Shown here: positions 8,593-17,700 of the stretch, in pieces
How the letters are laid out: the number at the start of each line of letters is the position of its first letter
Numbering within the stretch: the stretch's first letter is position 1
Source: CBDATG01 sp965200145
Lineage (GTDB): Bacteria > Chloroflexota > Dehalococcoidia > Lucifugimonadales > Lucifugimonadaceae
Assembly: GCA_965200145.1 (NCBI GenBank)
Contig: CBDATG010000003.1
Coordinates: forward strand, 558,001-622,000
Direction of reading: 5' to 3'
Length of the DNA: 64,000 bases
Notes under the pieces: model-generated
Seen by the model: only the letters and a program-made list of their open reading frames with translations
Database searches by the model: none
Told to the model about the DNA's origin: nothing
Made by a program: the position numbers and the translations under genes

Positions 8593-9456
8593 TCATGTGG
8601 TCTGCTGTGATGGTGTGCGTCGGAATATCGGCCACTGCCTCCACCAGCGTCGGCGTGGTTTGTCAGCTGCGTCGGCGTTAAGGTCTTCGGTTTCTGTCTC
8701 CGGCATCTCTTCGCGCTCGGCGACGGGTATCTGGGCTCTGTCGGATGCGATTTCGCCGTCGTGCATTGAGATGACTCTCTTCGCAATTGCCGCGACATCG
8801 GGTTCGTGGGTCACGACGATGACGGTGATGCCTCGTTCGGTGTTTAACTGCTCAATGACATCTAGGATTTCTCTGGTGCTTTTGGAGTCGAGGTTACCGG
8901 TAGGCTCATCTGCGATCAGTATGGAGGGTTCTTTGACGAGTGCTCTTGCGATACCGACCCTCTGTTGCTGGCCGCCGGATAGCTCTGTTGGTTTGTGGTG
9001 CATTCGGTCGGCGAGTCCGACGATTTCGAGTGCGTTCTCTGCGCGTTTTCGTCGGTTGCGCCAACTTCCGTACATCATTGGCAGTTCGACGTTTGCGATA
9101 GCGGACATCCTTGGGAGCAGGCTGTAAGTCTGGAATACGAACCCTACCTTACGGCTACGTATGTCTGCGAGTTTGTTGGAAGACAGCTCACCTACGTTCT
9201 CACCGTCGAGGAAGTATGTTCCATTGGTTGGGACGTCGAGGCATCCGATCATGTTCACGAGCGTTGACTTTCCAGACCCTGATGCTCCAGTGATGGCGAT
9301 GAACTCGCCCTCATTAACAGAAAGCGAGACATCTTTGACGGCGTGGACCTGTACCGCGCCCATCTCGTAGGTCTTTGACACGGTGTCAAGTTGGATGACC
9401 GTGTCTTGTGCTTCGTCGTGGGCGTTTTCGAGGTGTGATTTATTTTCGTGTGCCAT
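8593..9456 (-). CDS. MacB/LolD-type ABC transporter ATPase
   Basis: This 287-residue ATPase has Walker A GASGSGKST, Q-loop FVFQTYSLLPR, signature LSGGQQQRVGIARAL, Walker B ILIADEPTGNLD and switch His (VVTHEPD). The DEPTGNLDS form is typical of the MacB/LolD/FtsE group. The C-terminal ~60 residues form an acidic, basic-ended tail beyond the usual domain length. Its ATG shares one base with the stop codon of the adaptor gene (TAATG), which implies translational coupling. Together with the adaptor upstream and the permease downstream it forms a tripartite-like exporter. Confidence 0.95.
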   Translation of the reverse strand: MAHENKSHLENAHDEAQDTVIQLDTVSKTYEMGAVQVHAVKDVSLSVNEGEFIAITGASGSGKSTLVNMIGCLDVPTNGTYFLDGENVGELSSNKLADIRSRKVGFVFQTYSLLPRMSAIANVELPMMYGSWRNRRKRAENALEIVGLADRMHHKPTELSGGQQQRVGIARALVKEPSILIADEPTGNLDSKSTREILDVIEQLNTERGITVIVVTHEPDVAAIAKRVISMHDGEIASDRAQIPVAEREEMPETETEDLNADAADKPRRRWWRQWPIFRRTPSQQTT

Positions 9457-11864
9457 TAGAAGCCGAAGTCCGGAGTTTGGCTGCCGCCTACGACGGTCAT
9501 TAGTATGTCGTCGCCTTCGTTTACGCCGCTGATGAGTTCGGTCCAGAAGTCGTCGCTAACACCTAACACGACGGGTTTGAGTTCGTAAGTGACGGGGTCG
9601 GTACTTGTCTGGACTAGGAGTTGAGGTTCCTGTTGAGTTCCGAAGATTGCGCCGACGGGCACTAGGAGTACGTTTTGAATATCGCGAATTACAACCTGTC
9701 CCCTTGCGCTTAGTCCCTCCGGTAGAGTTGTGCCTGGCGGTGCTTGTATTCCGATTGTCACCGGGTATGAGACGCTACCGACATCCTGTTCAAAGTCCGC
9801 GCCGAAGACGGTTCCGCTAGTAGTGCTGCCGAATGCCGCGATGTCTGTGATCGTTCCGACGATTGTCTGTCCCGCGAGTGCGTCGGTTTCGACTTCGGCT
9901 TGGTCTCCGACTTGTAAGAACAGCACGTCAACTTCGTCCACGGATCCGCGCATTTCGACGGATGCAGGGTCTGCGATGACTACAGCGTCCTGGTCCTCGG
10001 CTACGTCTTCGTTGTCTTTGACGTGTACTTCGCCAACGATACCGCTTAGAGTTGCGACGAGTTCGCCTTGTGCATCTGGGATCTGAGCGTCGTCAAATGC
10101 GCGTTGTGCGGTTGCGAGTTCGGCGCGCTTGAGTTCAATATCTGCGAGCGTTGGAGATTGCAGGTCTGAGAGATCCTTGCGCGCCTTCGCTAGGTCAAGC
10201 TGTTTGGCCTCAATGTCGAGACGCATTGCTTTCTTGTCGGAAGTATTCGGGTCTGCGACGCGTCGCTCCTCGGTCTCAGCCTCTGCTAAGTCCTTGAGGG
10301 CATCGGCGTGATTATCCTCCGCTTTGGTTAGGCTCTCGCGTGCGGTTTCGACAGCGTCTCTGGCCTTGTGGACTTGATCACGTGCATCAGTAACTTGATC
10401 ATGTGCATCAGTAAGCTGGCGTTCTGCCTTTTTCACATCCTCTTGCGCTAGGTCCCGGCGGGTTACTAGGTCTGCCCGTTCCTGATCTCGTTCTGCGCTC
10501 GGCATCAGGTCGTTCAGGCTTTTCTGCGCTGTTTCAATGGCCTGCTCAGCGTCGGTGATGGATCTGTCTGCGTCTTCTCTGGTGCGTGCGGCTTCAGTCT
10601 CAGCGGTATCTAGTGCTTCTTTGAGTGGCAGTAGCTTGTCCCAGGCATCGTTGAACTCTTTGCGGATGCAAAGTCTAGAGGTGGTTTGCGGGTAAGGTCC
10701 GCAGTCGACGATTACGGCGGGAGCGTTGAATCTTAGCCAGACGGCGACTAGTTGCTCGTTGTATGGGGTGTCCGGGTCGTCTTTTGGAAGTGGTCTGTCA
10801 ATCTCTTCGGTGGGTACGTCGGTAGCCAGTTGCTTTGCGACGCGTCCGAAGAGTGATTCAAGGTGTATGTTGAGTTTGGTCAGCAGTGTCTCTGGTGCAG
10901 CGACTTCGTGGTCTTTGAGGTCGATACCGAGCCACCGCAACCAGACGGCGTTGTATTCGTCGTATGCATCGGTATAGGCTCTGGTGGCAGTGCGTATCGA
11001 TGCATCCACTTTGGCGAGTGTGTCAGTTCTCGCGTCTCGCGCGAGTTCGAGGTCGCGGTTCGCGCGGTTCAACGCCTCTTGCGCTTTGTTGATGTCAGTC
11101 TGTGTGATGGCAGTGTCGTGATCGGTGATTGCTTTCTCTGCCGTTCGTAGTGCGAGCTGCGCGTTCGTGATAGCGTTCTGCGCGTCCGGGATGGCCTGTT
11201 GAGCATCCTCTACGGCATCTTCGGCGGTTTTGACGGCATCTTCGGCGGTCGTGATGGCATCTTCGGCGGTCGTGATGGCATCGGAAGCATCGTCTACTGC
11301 ATCCAGGGCGGTTTCGACATCCTTGCGTGCTTTCTTCTGGGCAGTGCCATCCGGGTCCAGGGCATCATCCAGTGCTTCCTCGGCCGTTGCTAGGGCGTGT
11401 TGGGCGTTCTTTATCTTGAAGTTGGCATCGTCGACGGTTTCGGCGGGCGGTTGCAGGAGTTCGTCAAGGGCTTTCTGTGCGTTCTGCAGGTTGACATCTG
11501 CTTCTCTGTAGGCCTTGTTGGCCTCGATCAGTGCGGCTTCGTCCATCGTCAGTAGCACGTCGCCGGCCTGGACTCGGTCTCCGACTTCGACTTTGACTTC
11601 CTTTACCTTTCCGGAGAACGGGATTCCGATTGTCTCGCGAGTTGCGTATCGTAGGCTTCCGTTTATGGAGACGGCGTTCGATAGGTTGCCTCGTCGCACG
11701 GAGATGATCTGCACCTCTTGCGTGGCATCGATCCCGAACTGCGTCAGGTCGGATGCGGCGGACTGGTTGCCGAGTAATCTTGTGTAGCCGTAGTATCCTG
11801 CCACCGCGATGACGATGGCCACGACGGCTGTGATGACGGTTACTCGTATGCGTCTTCTTCTCAT
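9456..11864 (-). CDS. Very long MacA/HlyD-family membrane-fusion adaptor
   Basis: This 802-residue adaptor has one N-terminal TM segment at about 8-27. A first half-lipoyl module follows (GIPFSGKVKEVKVEVGDRV near 80-100), then more than 500 residues of alternating heptad-rich coiled coil, the second lipoyl half (GELVATLSGIVGEVHV) and beta-barrel modules with VSYPVTIGI. MacA/HlyD adaptors are usually 370-480 residues, so the hairpin is much extended and is interrupted near 310-420 by a non-coiled insert containing Cys residues. Part of the coiled coil comes from 21-bp tandem repeats (11212-11274). First gene of the operon with the ATPase and permease. Confidence 0.9.
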   Translation of the reverse strand: MRRRRIRVTVITAVVAIVIAVAGYYGYTRLLGNQSAASDLTQFGIDATQEVQIISVRRGNLSNAVSINGSLRYATRETIGIPFSGKVKEVKVEVGDRVQAGDVLLTMDEAALIEANKAYREADVNLQNAQKALDELLQPPAETVDDANFKIKNAQHALATAEEALDDALDPDGTAQKKARKDVETALDAVDDASDAITTAEDAITTAEDAVKTAEDAVEDAQQAIPDAQNAITNAQLALRTAEKAITDHDTAITQTDINKAQEALNRANRDLELARDARTDTLAKVDASIRTATRAYTDAYDEYNAVWLRWLGIDLKDHEVAAPETLLTKLNIHLESLFGRVAKQLATDVPTEEIDRPLPKDDPDTPYNEQLVAVWLRFNAPAVIVDCGPYPQTTSRLCIRKEFNDAWDKLLPLKEALDTAETEAARTREDADRSITDAEQAIETAQKSLNDLMPSAERDQERADLVTRRDLAQEDVKKAERQLTDAHDQVTDARDQVHKARDAVETARESLTKAEDNHADALKDLAEAETEERRVADPNTSDKKAMRLDIEAKQLDLAKARKDLSDLQSPTLADIELKRAELATAQRAFDDAQIPDAQGELVATLSGIVGEVHVKDNEDVAEDQDAVVIADPASVEMRGSVDEVDVLFLQVGDQAEVETDALAGQTIVGTITDIAAFGSTTSGTVFGADFEQDVGSVSYPVTIGIQAPPGTTLPEGLSARGQVVIRDIQNVLLVPVGAIFGTQQEPQLLVQTSTDPVTYELKPVVLGVSDDFWTELISGVNEGDDILMTVVGGSQTPDFGF
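11212..11274 (-). repeat. Three 21-bp tandem repeats inside the adaptor gene
   Basis: Three consecutive 21-bp units with a common GGCATCTTCGGCGGT core start at 11212, 11233 and 11254. A diverged unit follows. Each encodes seven residues of the type AITTAED, exactly one coiled-coil heptad, so unit-number changes would lengthen or shorten the hairpin without breaking the frame. I infer slippage-mediated growth of the coiled coil. Confidence 0.85.
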
Positions 11865-12020
11865 TCCGGGTTCCCTTGGATCTGTGCAGGGTTACTCACC
11901 ATCGCCGCTGCCTCCTGTTCTCTATCATCATCTTCGTCTTCCAACACATTCATGGGGCCGGTCAAGTGTTCGGCTTGTGTTGATTGATACACTAGGATAA
12001 CCTAACCGTTAGTTGTTGCA

Positions 12021-12054
12021 TCCGCGGCCTTTATGAACTGGTTCTGGCCGCGGA
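12021..12054. promoter_or_regulatory. Hairpin in the divergent adaptor / glycerol-1-P dehydrogenase spacer
   Basis: TCCGCGGCC at 12021-12029 pairs perfectly with GGCCGCGGA at 12046-12054 across a 16-base loop. It lies about 90 bp before the dehydrogenase start and could be a leader hairpin or an end-point for upstream transcription; no T-run follows. The same spacer (11865-12141) holds the 10-bp dyad AGGATAACCT at 11994-12003 and GTGT...ACAC at about 11977-11992, either of which could be an operator. Confidence 0.4.
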
Positions 12055-12141
12055 GTGGTTGAGTCTTGGCGCGAAGCCGGGCTTGATAACTTGTTTACGA
12101 TGTTGCAACTGAAAGGATAAGAAATCGTCAAAGCTGGTGCC

Positions 12142-13179
12142 ATGATGTCTAAACCTGCGAGTGAATATGACATACGCCTTGGAGATGGGCTTGTAGCGTC
12201 GGACTCCAAGCATTGGGGTCGCTACCTTTTGATCACGACTCCGAGTGCGTACGCGGCGCTTTCGCCGCAGCTGGATCATGAGCCCGCGGGCATCGGGTAC
12301 AACGAGTGGCTGGATCGCGGTCATTTGATCGAGGTTTCGGACTCTCTGCCCGATGACGTTGATCTAGTAGTCGGCGGTGGTGCTGGGCGTGCGTTGGACC
12401 ATGCGAAGTTGGTTGCGCATCGAAAGTCTGTGCCGCTGGTGCAGGTTCCGACGGCGGTTTCGACGGGCGCGATCATCCATAGTTTCGTTGCGGACTGGGA
12501 CGGTCGGCAGATAATCGGTCAGCTTGCGGTCGTCGATTGCGAGTATGTGTTGGTTGATTACGGCGTGGTGTTGCAGGCACCGGAGCGGCTGAACACGGCT
12601 GGCATAGGAGATGTGTTGTGCGGTTACGCCGGGATCGCGGAGTGGCGGCGCGGCGCGCGCTTGGGCACGTCGGACCCTGTTGACGAGGAGCGTGTAGGCA
12701 AGGCAATGGGGTTGTTCCAGAAGATCATCTCGGACTTTCCGCCGACCCTGGGACCCAGCGGCGAGCTGACTCCAGCGAGCATCGATGTGATCATGTGGGC
12801 GGTGCAGCAACGGGATGATCATGTTGTCCGTGACGCTAATGCTCCGGGAGCGGACCATGCTTACTGCTTCGCGATAGAGATTGCGAACGATCAGTACTGG
12901 ATCCATGGTGAGACATGCGCGCTTGGGGCGATGATCATTGCGATTCGGACGGGCGAGTCTCCGGAGACGTTAGCGGGTTGGTTGGATTCGTGCAAGGTTC
13001 GTTGGCGGCCTAGTGATTTGGATATCACGCGAGAGCAGTTTGACAAGTCGCTTACAGCCTGGCCGAGCTGGCTGGGGGACGGTACCGATGACAAGCCTGT
13101 GTCGAAATCTATCGTTGTGCAGGACCCGATATCGGCGGAAGAATCGGACCGCGTCTGGGGTCTGTTGAATTCGATGTGA
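12142..13179 (+). CDS. Glycerol-1-phosphate dehydrogenase-like protein (EgsA/AraM family)
   Basis: This 345-residue member of the iron-type alcohol dehydrogenase superfamily has the nucleotide-binding turn VVGGGAGRALDHAK, the PTAVSTGA segment, and candidate metal ligands Asp (GIGDVLCGYAG), His (GADHAYCF) and His (WIHGETCALGA). These match the sn-glycerol-1-phosphate dehydrogenase branch rather than GldA. Family knowledge: it reduces DHAP to sn-glycerol-1-phosphate with NAD(P)H; in bacteria the AraM type is best known from Bacillus. The nucleotidyltransferase 79 bp downstream suggests that the glycerol phosphate could become a nucleotide-activated building block. The substrate assignment is by family, not proven. 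Confidence 0.82.
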   Translation: MMSKPASEYDIRLGDGLVASDSKHWGRYLLITTPSAYAALSPQLDHEPAGIGYNEWLDRGHLIEVSDSLPDDVDLVVGGGAGRALDHAKLVAHRKSVPLVQVPTAVSTGAIIHSFVADWDGRQIIGQLAVVDCEYVLVDYGVVLQAPERLNTAGIGDVLCGYAGIAEWRRGARLGTSDPVDEERVGKAMGLFQKIISDFPPTLGPSGELTPASIDVIMWAVQQRDDHVVRDANAPGADHAYCFAIEIANDQYWIHGETCALGAMIIAIRTGESPETLAGWLDSCKVRWRPSDLDITREQFDKSLTAWPSWLGDGTDDKPVSKSIVVQDPISAEESDRVWGLLNSM

Positions 13180-13258
13180 GCACTGGTCCGCGGTCGTCTT
13201 GGTTCACGACGTTTGGCGGCTGGAGACTCGGTTTCACACTGCGAGGGGACGAATCACC

Positions 13259-13948
13259 GTGTGGGCATTGACGATAGCCGGCGGTAAGGGAGAGAGGCTG
13301 CGCCCGTTGACAGATCGTGTGTGCAAGCCGATGGTTGAAGTGGCGGGATTGCCATTGCTTGCGCGCCAAGTGGAATGGTTGCGTAAGAACGGCGTTCAGG
13401 ATGTCGTGTTTCTGACGGGTTACCGTGGCGAGCAGGTGTCGGATTACTTCGGCGATGGCTCTGGTCACGGCATCCGCGCGCACTACTCGCAGGAGGACAC
13501 GCCGCTAGGTAGGGGCGGCTGTGTGAAGCTTGGCATGGGGCTATTGCCGCCGGGCGTACGTGAGTTCGTTGTAGTTAACGGCGATATTCTTACCGATCAG
13601 TCGTTGGACCCTTTGTTGGCGTTACGGCGGGATCATGATGCTACGGTTGCTGTGATGCTGACTCCGTATATCAGCGAGTATGGCGTAGTTACGACGACCG
13701 ATTCGGGTCGGGTTACGGAGTTTTCGGAGAAGTGTAGGTTGCCGTATTGGGTGAATGGTGGTGTGTATGTTTTCCACCGTCGGATACGCGATGAACTTCC
13801 GGATGTTGGCGACCACGAGACGGAGACGCTTCCCGGGCTGGTCGCTTCGGGCGAGGTGATGGCGTTGCGGTCCGATGCGGGTTGGGTATCGTTAGACAGC
13901 CTGAAGGACCTGCGAGCGGCAGAGGCGATGGTGGGAGCGCGAGGGTGA
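13259..13948 (+). CDS. Sugar-phosphate-type nucleotidyltransferase (RmlA/GCD1-like)
   Basis: I choose GTG 13259, which has GAGGGGA nine bases upstream, giving 229 residues. The protein begins with the NTP-binding signature LTIAGGKGERLRPLTDRVCKPM (start AGGKGERLRPLT), followed by the LARQVEWLRKNGVQDVV helix, the product-site motif FVVVNGDIL with catalytic Asp, and EFSEKCRLPYWVNGGVYVF. This is the nucleotidyltransferase fold of glucose-1-phosphate/mannose-1-phosphate guanylyl-, uridylyl- or cytidylyltransferases, without a left-handed helix domain. The gene follows the glycerol-1-phosphate dehydrogenase, so an NDP-glycerol product is an attractive but untested inference. Confidence 0.85.
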   Translation: MWALTIAGGKGERLRPLTDRVCKPMVEVAGLPLLARQVEWLRKNGVQDVVFLTGYRGEQVSDYFGDGSGHGIRAHYSQEDTPLGRGGCVKLGMGLLPPGVREFVVVNGDILTDQSLDPLLALRRDHDATVAVMLTPYISEYGVVTTTDSGRVTEFSEKCRLPYWVNGGVYVFHRRIRDELPDVGDHETETLPGLVASGEVMALRSDAGWVSLDSLKDLRAAEAMVGARG

Positions 13949-14045
13949 GCGGGATAGGCGGTGGGGCGAGCTACGGCCGGAGTCTGCGGCGGTGAAACAA
14001 CACGCCGGCTGGAAATACATCATGGCGGCGAGGTGCAAGTCGTGG

Positions 14046-14199
14046 TAACCGCAGATCGCAAGGAAACATACCCGCAGATCGCAAGGTTAAGCATCGCAAA
14101 CCGCAAAACAGAGGGGTCGCACGGCGCATGGCCAAGTTGCAAACACCGCCAAATTTGATAACCGCAGATCGCAAGGAAACATACCCGCAGATCGCAAGG
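14046..14199. repeat. 41-bp direct repeat pair built from a 15-bp unit
   Basis: The 13949-14278 spacer holds no convincing gene. Two identical 41-bp copies lie at 14046-14086 and 14159-14199. Each contains the 15-mer CCGCAGATCGCAAGG twice, 23 bp apart (starts 14049, 14072, 14162, 14185). Between the copies a degenerate GCATCGCAAACCGC stretch resembles the same unit. The repeats could be protein-binding sites, a REP-like family or a structural RNA. Nothing else in the window matches them. Confidence 0.85.
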
Positions 14200-14278
14200 A
14201 AACGAGTGCGCCGATCCAAAACTGGGCGCGGTGATGGGACGGTTGGGAGCGGTAAAGTGTGCGTGGTTGCGCCCATCG

Positions 14279-14608
14279 TTAGGGGGCAGAATAGCACTCC
14301 AATTCGTGCCACGCTGGGTCAATTTCAACATCGGGCAAGTCGGGGTCAGCGTTGCGTTGCAGGGCGAACTCGTACATGATGCAGTTGTGTCTGTGCGTTG
14401 CCAGCACCGTGTCGTCGGTCCGAACCGTCACGGATATGATCGTGAACCACATGGCGATGAAGGCGAAGGAAAGTCCCAGCATGGTCAGTGCGTCGTCCCA
14501 GCGGTTACGCTTGAAGTGAATTATGAACCTGACGAGAGCAACGAGGGCGAGTCCCACGAAGCCTAGGCCAGGAATCAACACATCAATCAACAAGGATGGA
14601 GTGAACAT
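14279..14608 (-). CDS. Small two-TM membrane protein, unknown
   Basis: This 109-residue frame has two strong hydrophobic segments at about 6-30 (VLIPGLGFVGLALVALVRFII) and 42-61 (MLGLSFAFIAMWFTIISVTV). They are separated by a basic cytoplasmic loop HFKRNRWDD, and a polar Cys-containing tail follows. It lies downstream of the type IIG-like gene on the same strand. No family is recognised. The hydrophobic pattern supports a real gene, but no clear ribosome-binding site precedes the ATG. Confidence 0.55.
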   Translation of the reverse strand: MFTPSLLIDVLIPGLGFVGLALVALVRFIIHFKRNRWDDALTMLGLSFAFIAMWFTIISVTVRTDDTVLATHRHNCIMYEFALQRNADPDLPDVEIDPAWHELECYSAP

Positions 14609-14762
14609 CGAGGCATCTAATGGTTCGTGGATAAGGTCAGTGCGGTGGAGGTGCGAAGGGCGCGTAAGAGACCTGCGTGTTCTGATTGACGCGACCGTGA
14701 TTGCGTATCCGTCCGGTTAGTTGATAACTTGCTGCGCCAAACTGCCTTTCTGCAACCGCGCG

Positions 14763-17700
14763 TTACTCATTGAACCGCCAGCTGCTGTTGGAGCGCATGA
14801 TGCGTAGGTGGGTTAGCAACGGTTCTTCTGGCAGGCCGAGCGCGGAGATGTAGAGCTTGTCGATCTGCGCGATGAGGTCCGGTCTGCCGGTGTGGAAGTC
14901 TACGTTCTTAAATGATCTCCCGCTGAAGCGATTCTCTACCTTGCACTCTGGTATCGCGTCAATCAGCTGCTGTCCCAGACGGATAGATTCGTCAGGTTCG
15001 GCGATCCAGGCGTCCGGGATGCAGAACCCTAGGAAGTCGGATTGCTTTACATCAAACCCGTCGCCATACACTTGCCACCATGCAAATCCAATATGGGAGT
15101 TGGCTGCCGCCATCGCCAACCTGAAATCGAATGAATCATTAACTCTTAAGGGAGTCTCACGCCGGCCTTCGATCTTGCCGACTGGCGCGATGCTCAAATA
15201 ACGATAAGCCGTGCGTGGTATCGTCAATGATTGGCTAGATCCGTTCTTCGAGCCTAGCATGTCGTTGGTCTGGTCGGCGATCGCATCGATCAGTCCGGCG
15301 ATTGCGTCCGTTGGAATCCTTGGCCACTGATCGCCGTGATGCTGCCCTCCGTTCTCTTGTCTGACCCTTTCCTGCCAATACTCGGGTCTGGCCGCTAGGC
15401 ATGCTTCTCTCTCAGACGAACTCCATTTCATCAGTCCGGTGGTTCCTAAGCGCGGCTTTTCTGCATCACCAATCGTGGCAGTTATGATGGTCGCCCGCTG
15501 TCGGTTCTCTGGGCTACTCACCATCTGGCTGGATGCAAAGACTGTGTCCGGTCGGTTGTCGTAATGCCGTGTGTCAATACGCGAGCACCTTGACTCATAG
15601 ATGCGTCGCAGCGTCCGTTGTCTGTCTCCGAACGCCACAGAATGCGGCATGATCATCGTTACGACCCCGTTGTCGCGTGCTAAGGAAAGCCCGACTTCGC
15701 AGAACAGCGAGTAGAGGTTGTTGACGTTTGTGGTGCGATAACCTTTCTCATCCTTGAGTTTCGCGACCTCTGCGTCGCGGACCTCTTTAGTTGATCCCTG
15801 GAACAACCGTTCGTAAGGCGGATTACCGATCACCACATCGAAGCCATCCCGGTCCTCGTCATAGAACAAGAGTCGGGGGTCAACGGCGGCTGGCATCTCG
15901 TTTGATGAGAGCAGACCCGCCTGCGCCAACGCGAGTAGGTCCGGGCTGGCAATCCCGCCCTTGTTTCGCAGTACGGAGCTTAGCTCATCCCGAACTTCCG
16001 CGTCCTGCGTGAGTATCCGCATCTTGGTTTCCTCTGCGTGAGCGTCAAACCACGTTGAGCGTAGCGCAGCTAGTTCGGACAGTACGGAGCGCACTTTGGT
16101 ATCGGCACCGTCCAGTTGATTCGGAGCGAATGGCGACCAAACCGGATCAGGAGTCGTCGCCAAAGTATCGGCGCAGATGACCCTGGCTTCCAGGTTCGGT
16201 AACGGCAGATGGTCTACGGGCGTGCCTTCAATGTAGTCCGGATTGAATCGCAGCAACGACGTGCGTTCCGATTGGATCGCGATGAACAGCCGTAGCTTGG
16301 TGATCTGGACTGCGAGTGGATGGATGTCTTGTCCGAACAGCTGATGTCCGATTATCTGTTCAACGCGTAAGTCACCGCCTAGCTTGGCAACGGCGACCTT
16401 CAATGCGACCAGGACACTGAAAAGGAATGCGCCAGAACCCACCGCGGGATCGAAAACTTTCAGCGAACTTATCCTCTCTCGCAACTGGGTAGCATCTGAG
16501 ACAGAGATCTCAGGGATTTCGTGATTCTCGGGATCAAAGAGCGCGTGCAGACGGCGTGGAGTCAAACTGTCAGCATGCCTGCGTGTAGCGGCACTCAGCG
16601 CGTCCTTTACCATCTCATCAGCCACGTCTGGCGGCGTGTAGTACGTGCCACCCGGCATTGTCTTCAAGTGCTCGTGGCCGACATCAGTTGGCGCGATCAA
16701 TCGCTCAAACAGGTTGCTGAGCAGTTCTGGGTCCAGAGTCTGCTCTTTGATGCCCGGGCGGTTTTCGTCCAAAGTCCAGTGGTAGCGGGCGAGGATGGTA
16801 TAGATGCCCGGTTCTTTTGCGTCCGACGACCAGTAGTCATCGCCGTTCATTGACAACATGCCTTCCCAAGCGGCGTTGCGCATGAAGAGCGAGCCGTTTA
16901 GATATGGCACTACGCTTAAGGCATTCTCAATGGCATCGTTTTCGTGTGGTTCGCGTTTCCCTCGCTCGACATTGAGTCGCTCGTGGAAGAGGAACGTCAA
17001 CATCTTGTCGTGGTATTGATCTAGATTGCCCAACGCGTCCTCGACGAAGGCTGCGTCGAACGGTGAAGAGGGCAGTTGGTGCGACTCTTTGAGTATCCAG
17101 GTGAACATCAACCTGATCAGATGTTGCAGCACTGCTTGTCGGTAAGCCTTAGGCTTGCCTATCTGGTGTCTTTCTACCCACGCTGCGACTTCACGATAGA
17201 ACCGCTGTTGCAGCTCGCTGACCGCCAGCGGTTCCGTCAGCTTGTCTGCCAAGATGCCGTCTTCCGGGGCGTTCCTGATGATCTCCAATATCGCAGCGAC
17301 GGCCTTTCGCGCAGATGGCAACGGCAGTTGCAGCTCGAACTGAGGAGTCATGCTGACCTGTCCGTTGACTATCACCGCCAGCCTGGCCTGCAACTGTGCA
17401 TCACTTCCGCCCAGGGGCCGCGCGTAGGCGATGACGATCGCCGCCCTTCCTGGTGAAATTCCTTCAAAGACGCGCGCTGTCAACGCCACATCATTTCTTG
17501 CCAGATTGCCTCTGGTGAAGTGAACAGCAGCGACTGGAATGTGAACTGGGTGATCAAAGGTGCTTTGGTGAATATCGGCTTCAGGGGTTTTTTGCACGGG
17601 TCCGTAGGTGTAGGCATACCAGAACCAATCTTTATCGTGGAGGTCCTTGGTTTTGCCTTGAAGATTCGCTTTGACGGCGATGTCGTCATAGGTCGCCAGC

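Noticed and set aside
14046..14199. CRISPR array
   Set aside because: Only two 41-bp copies with internal repeats and no regular spacers or cas genes.
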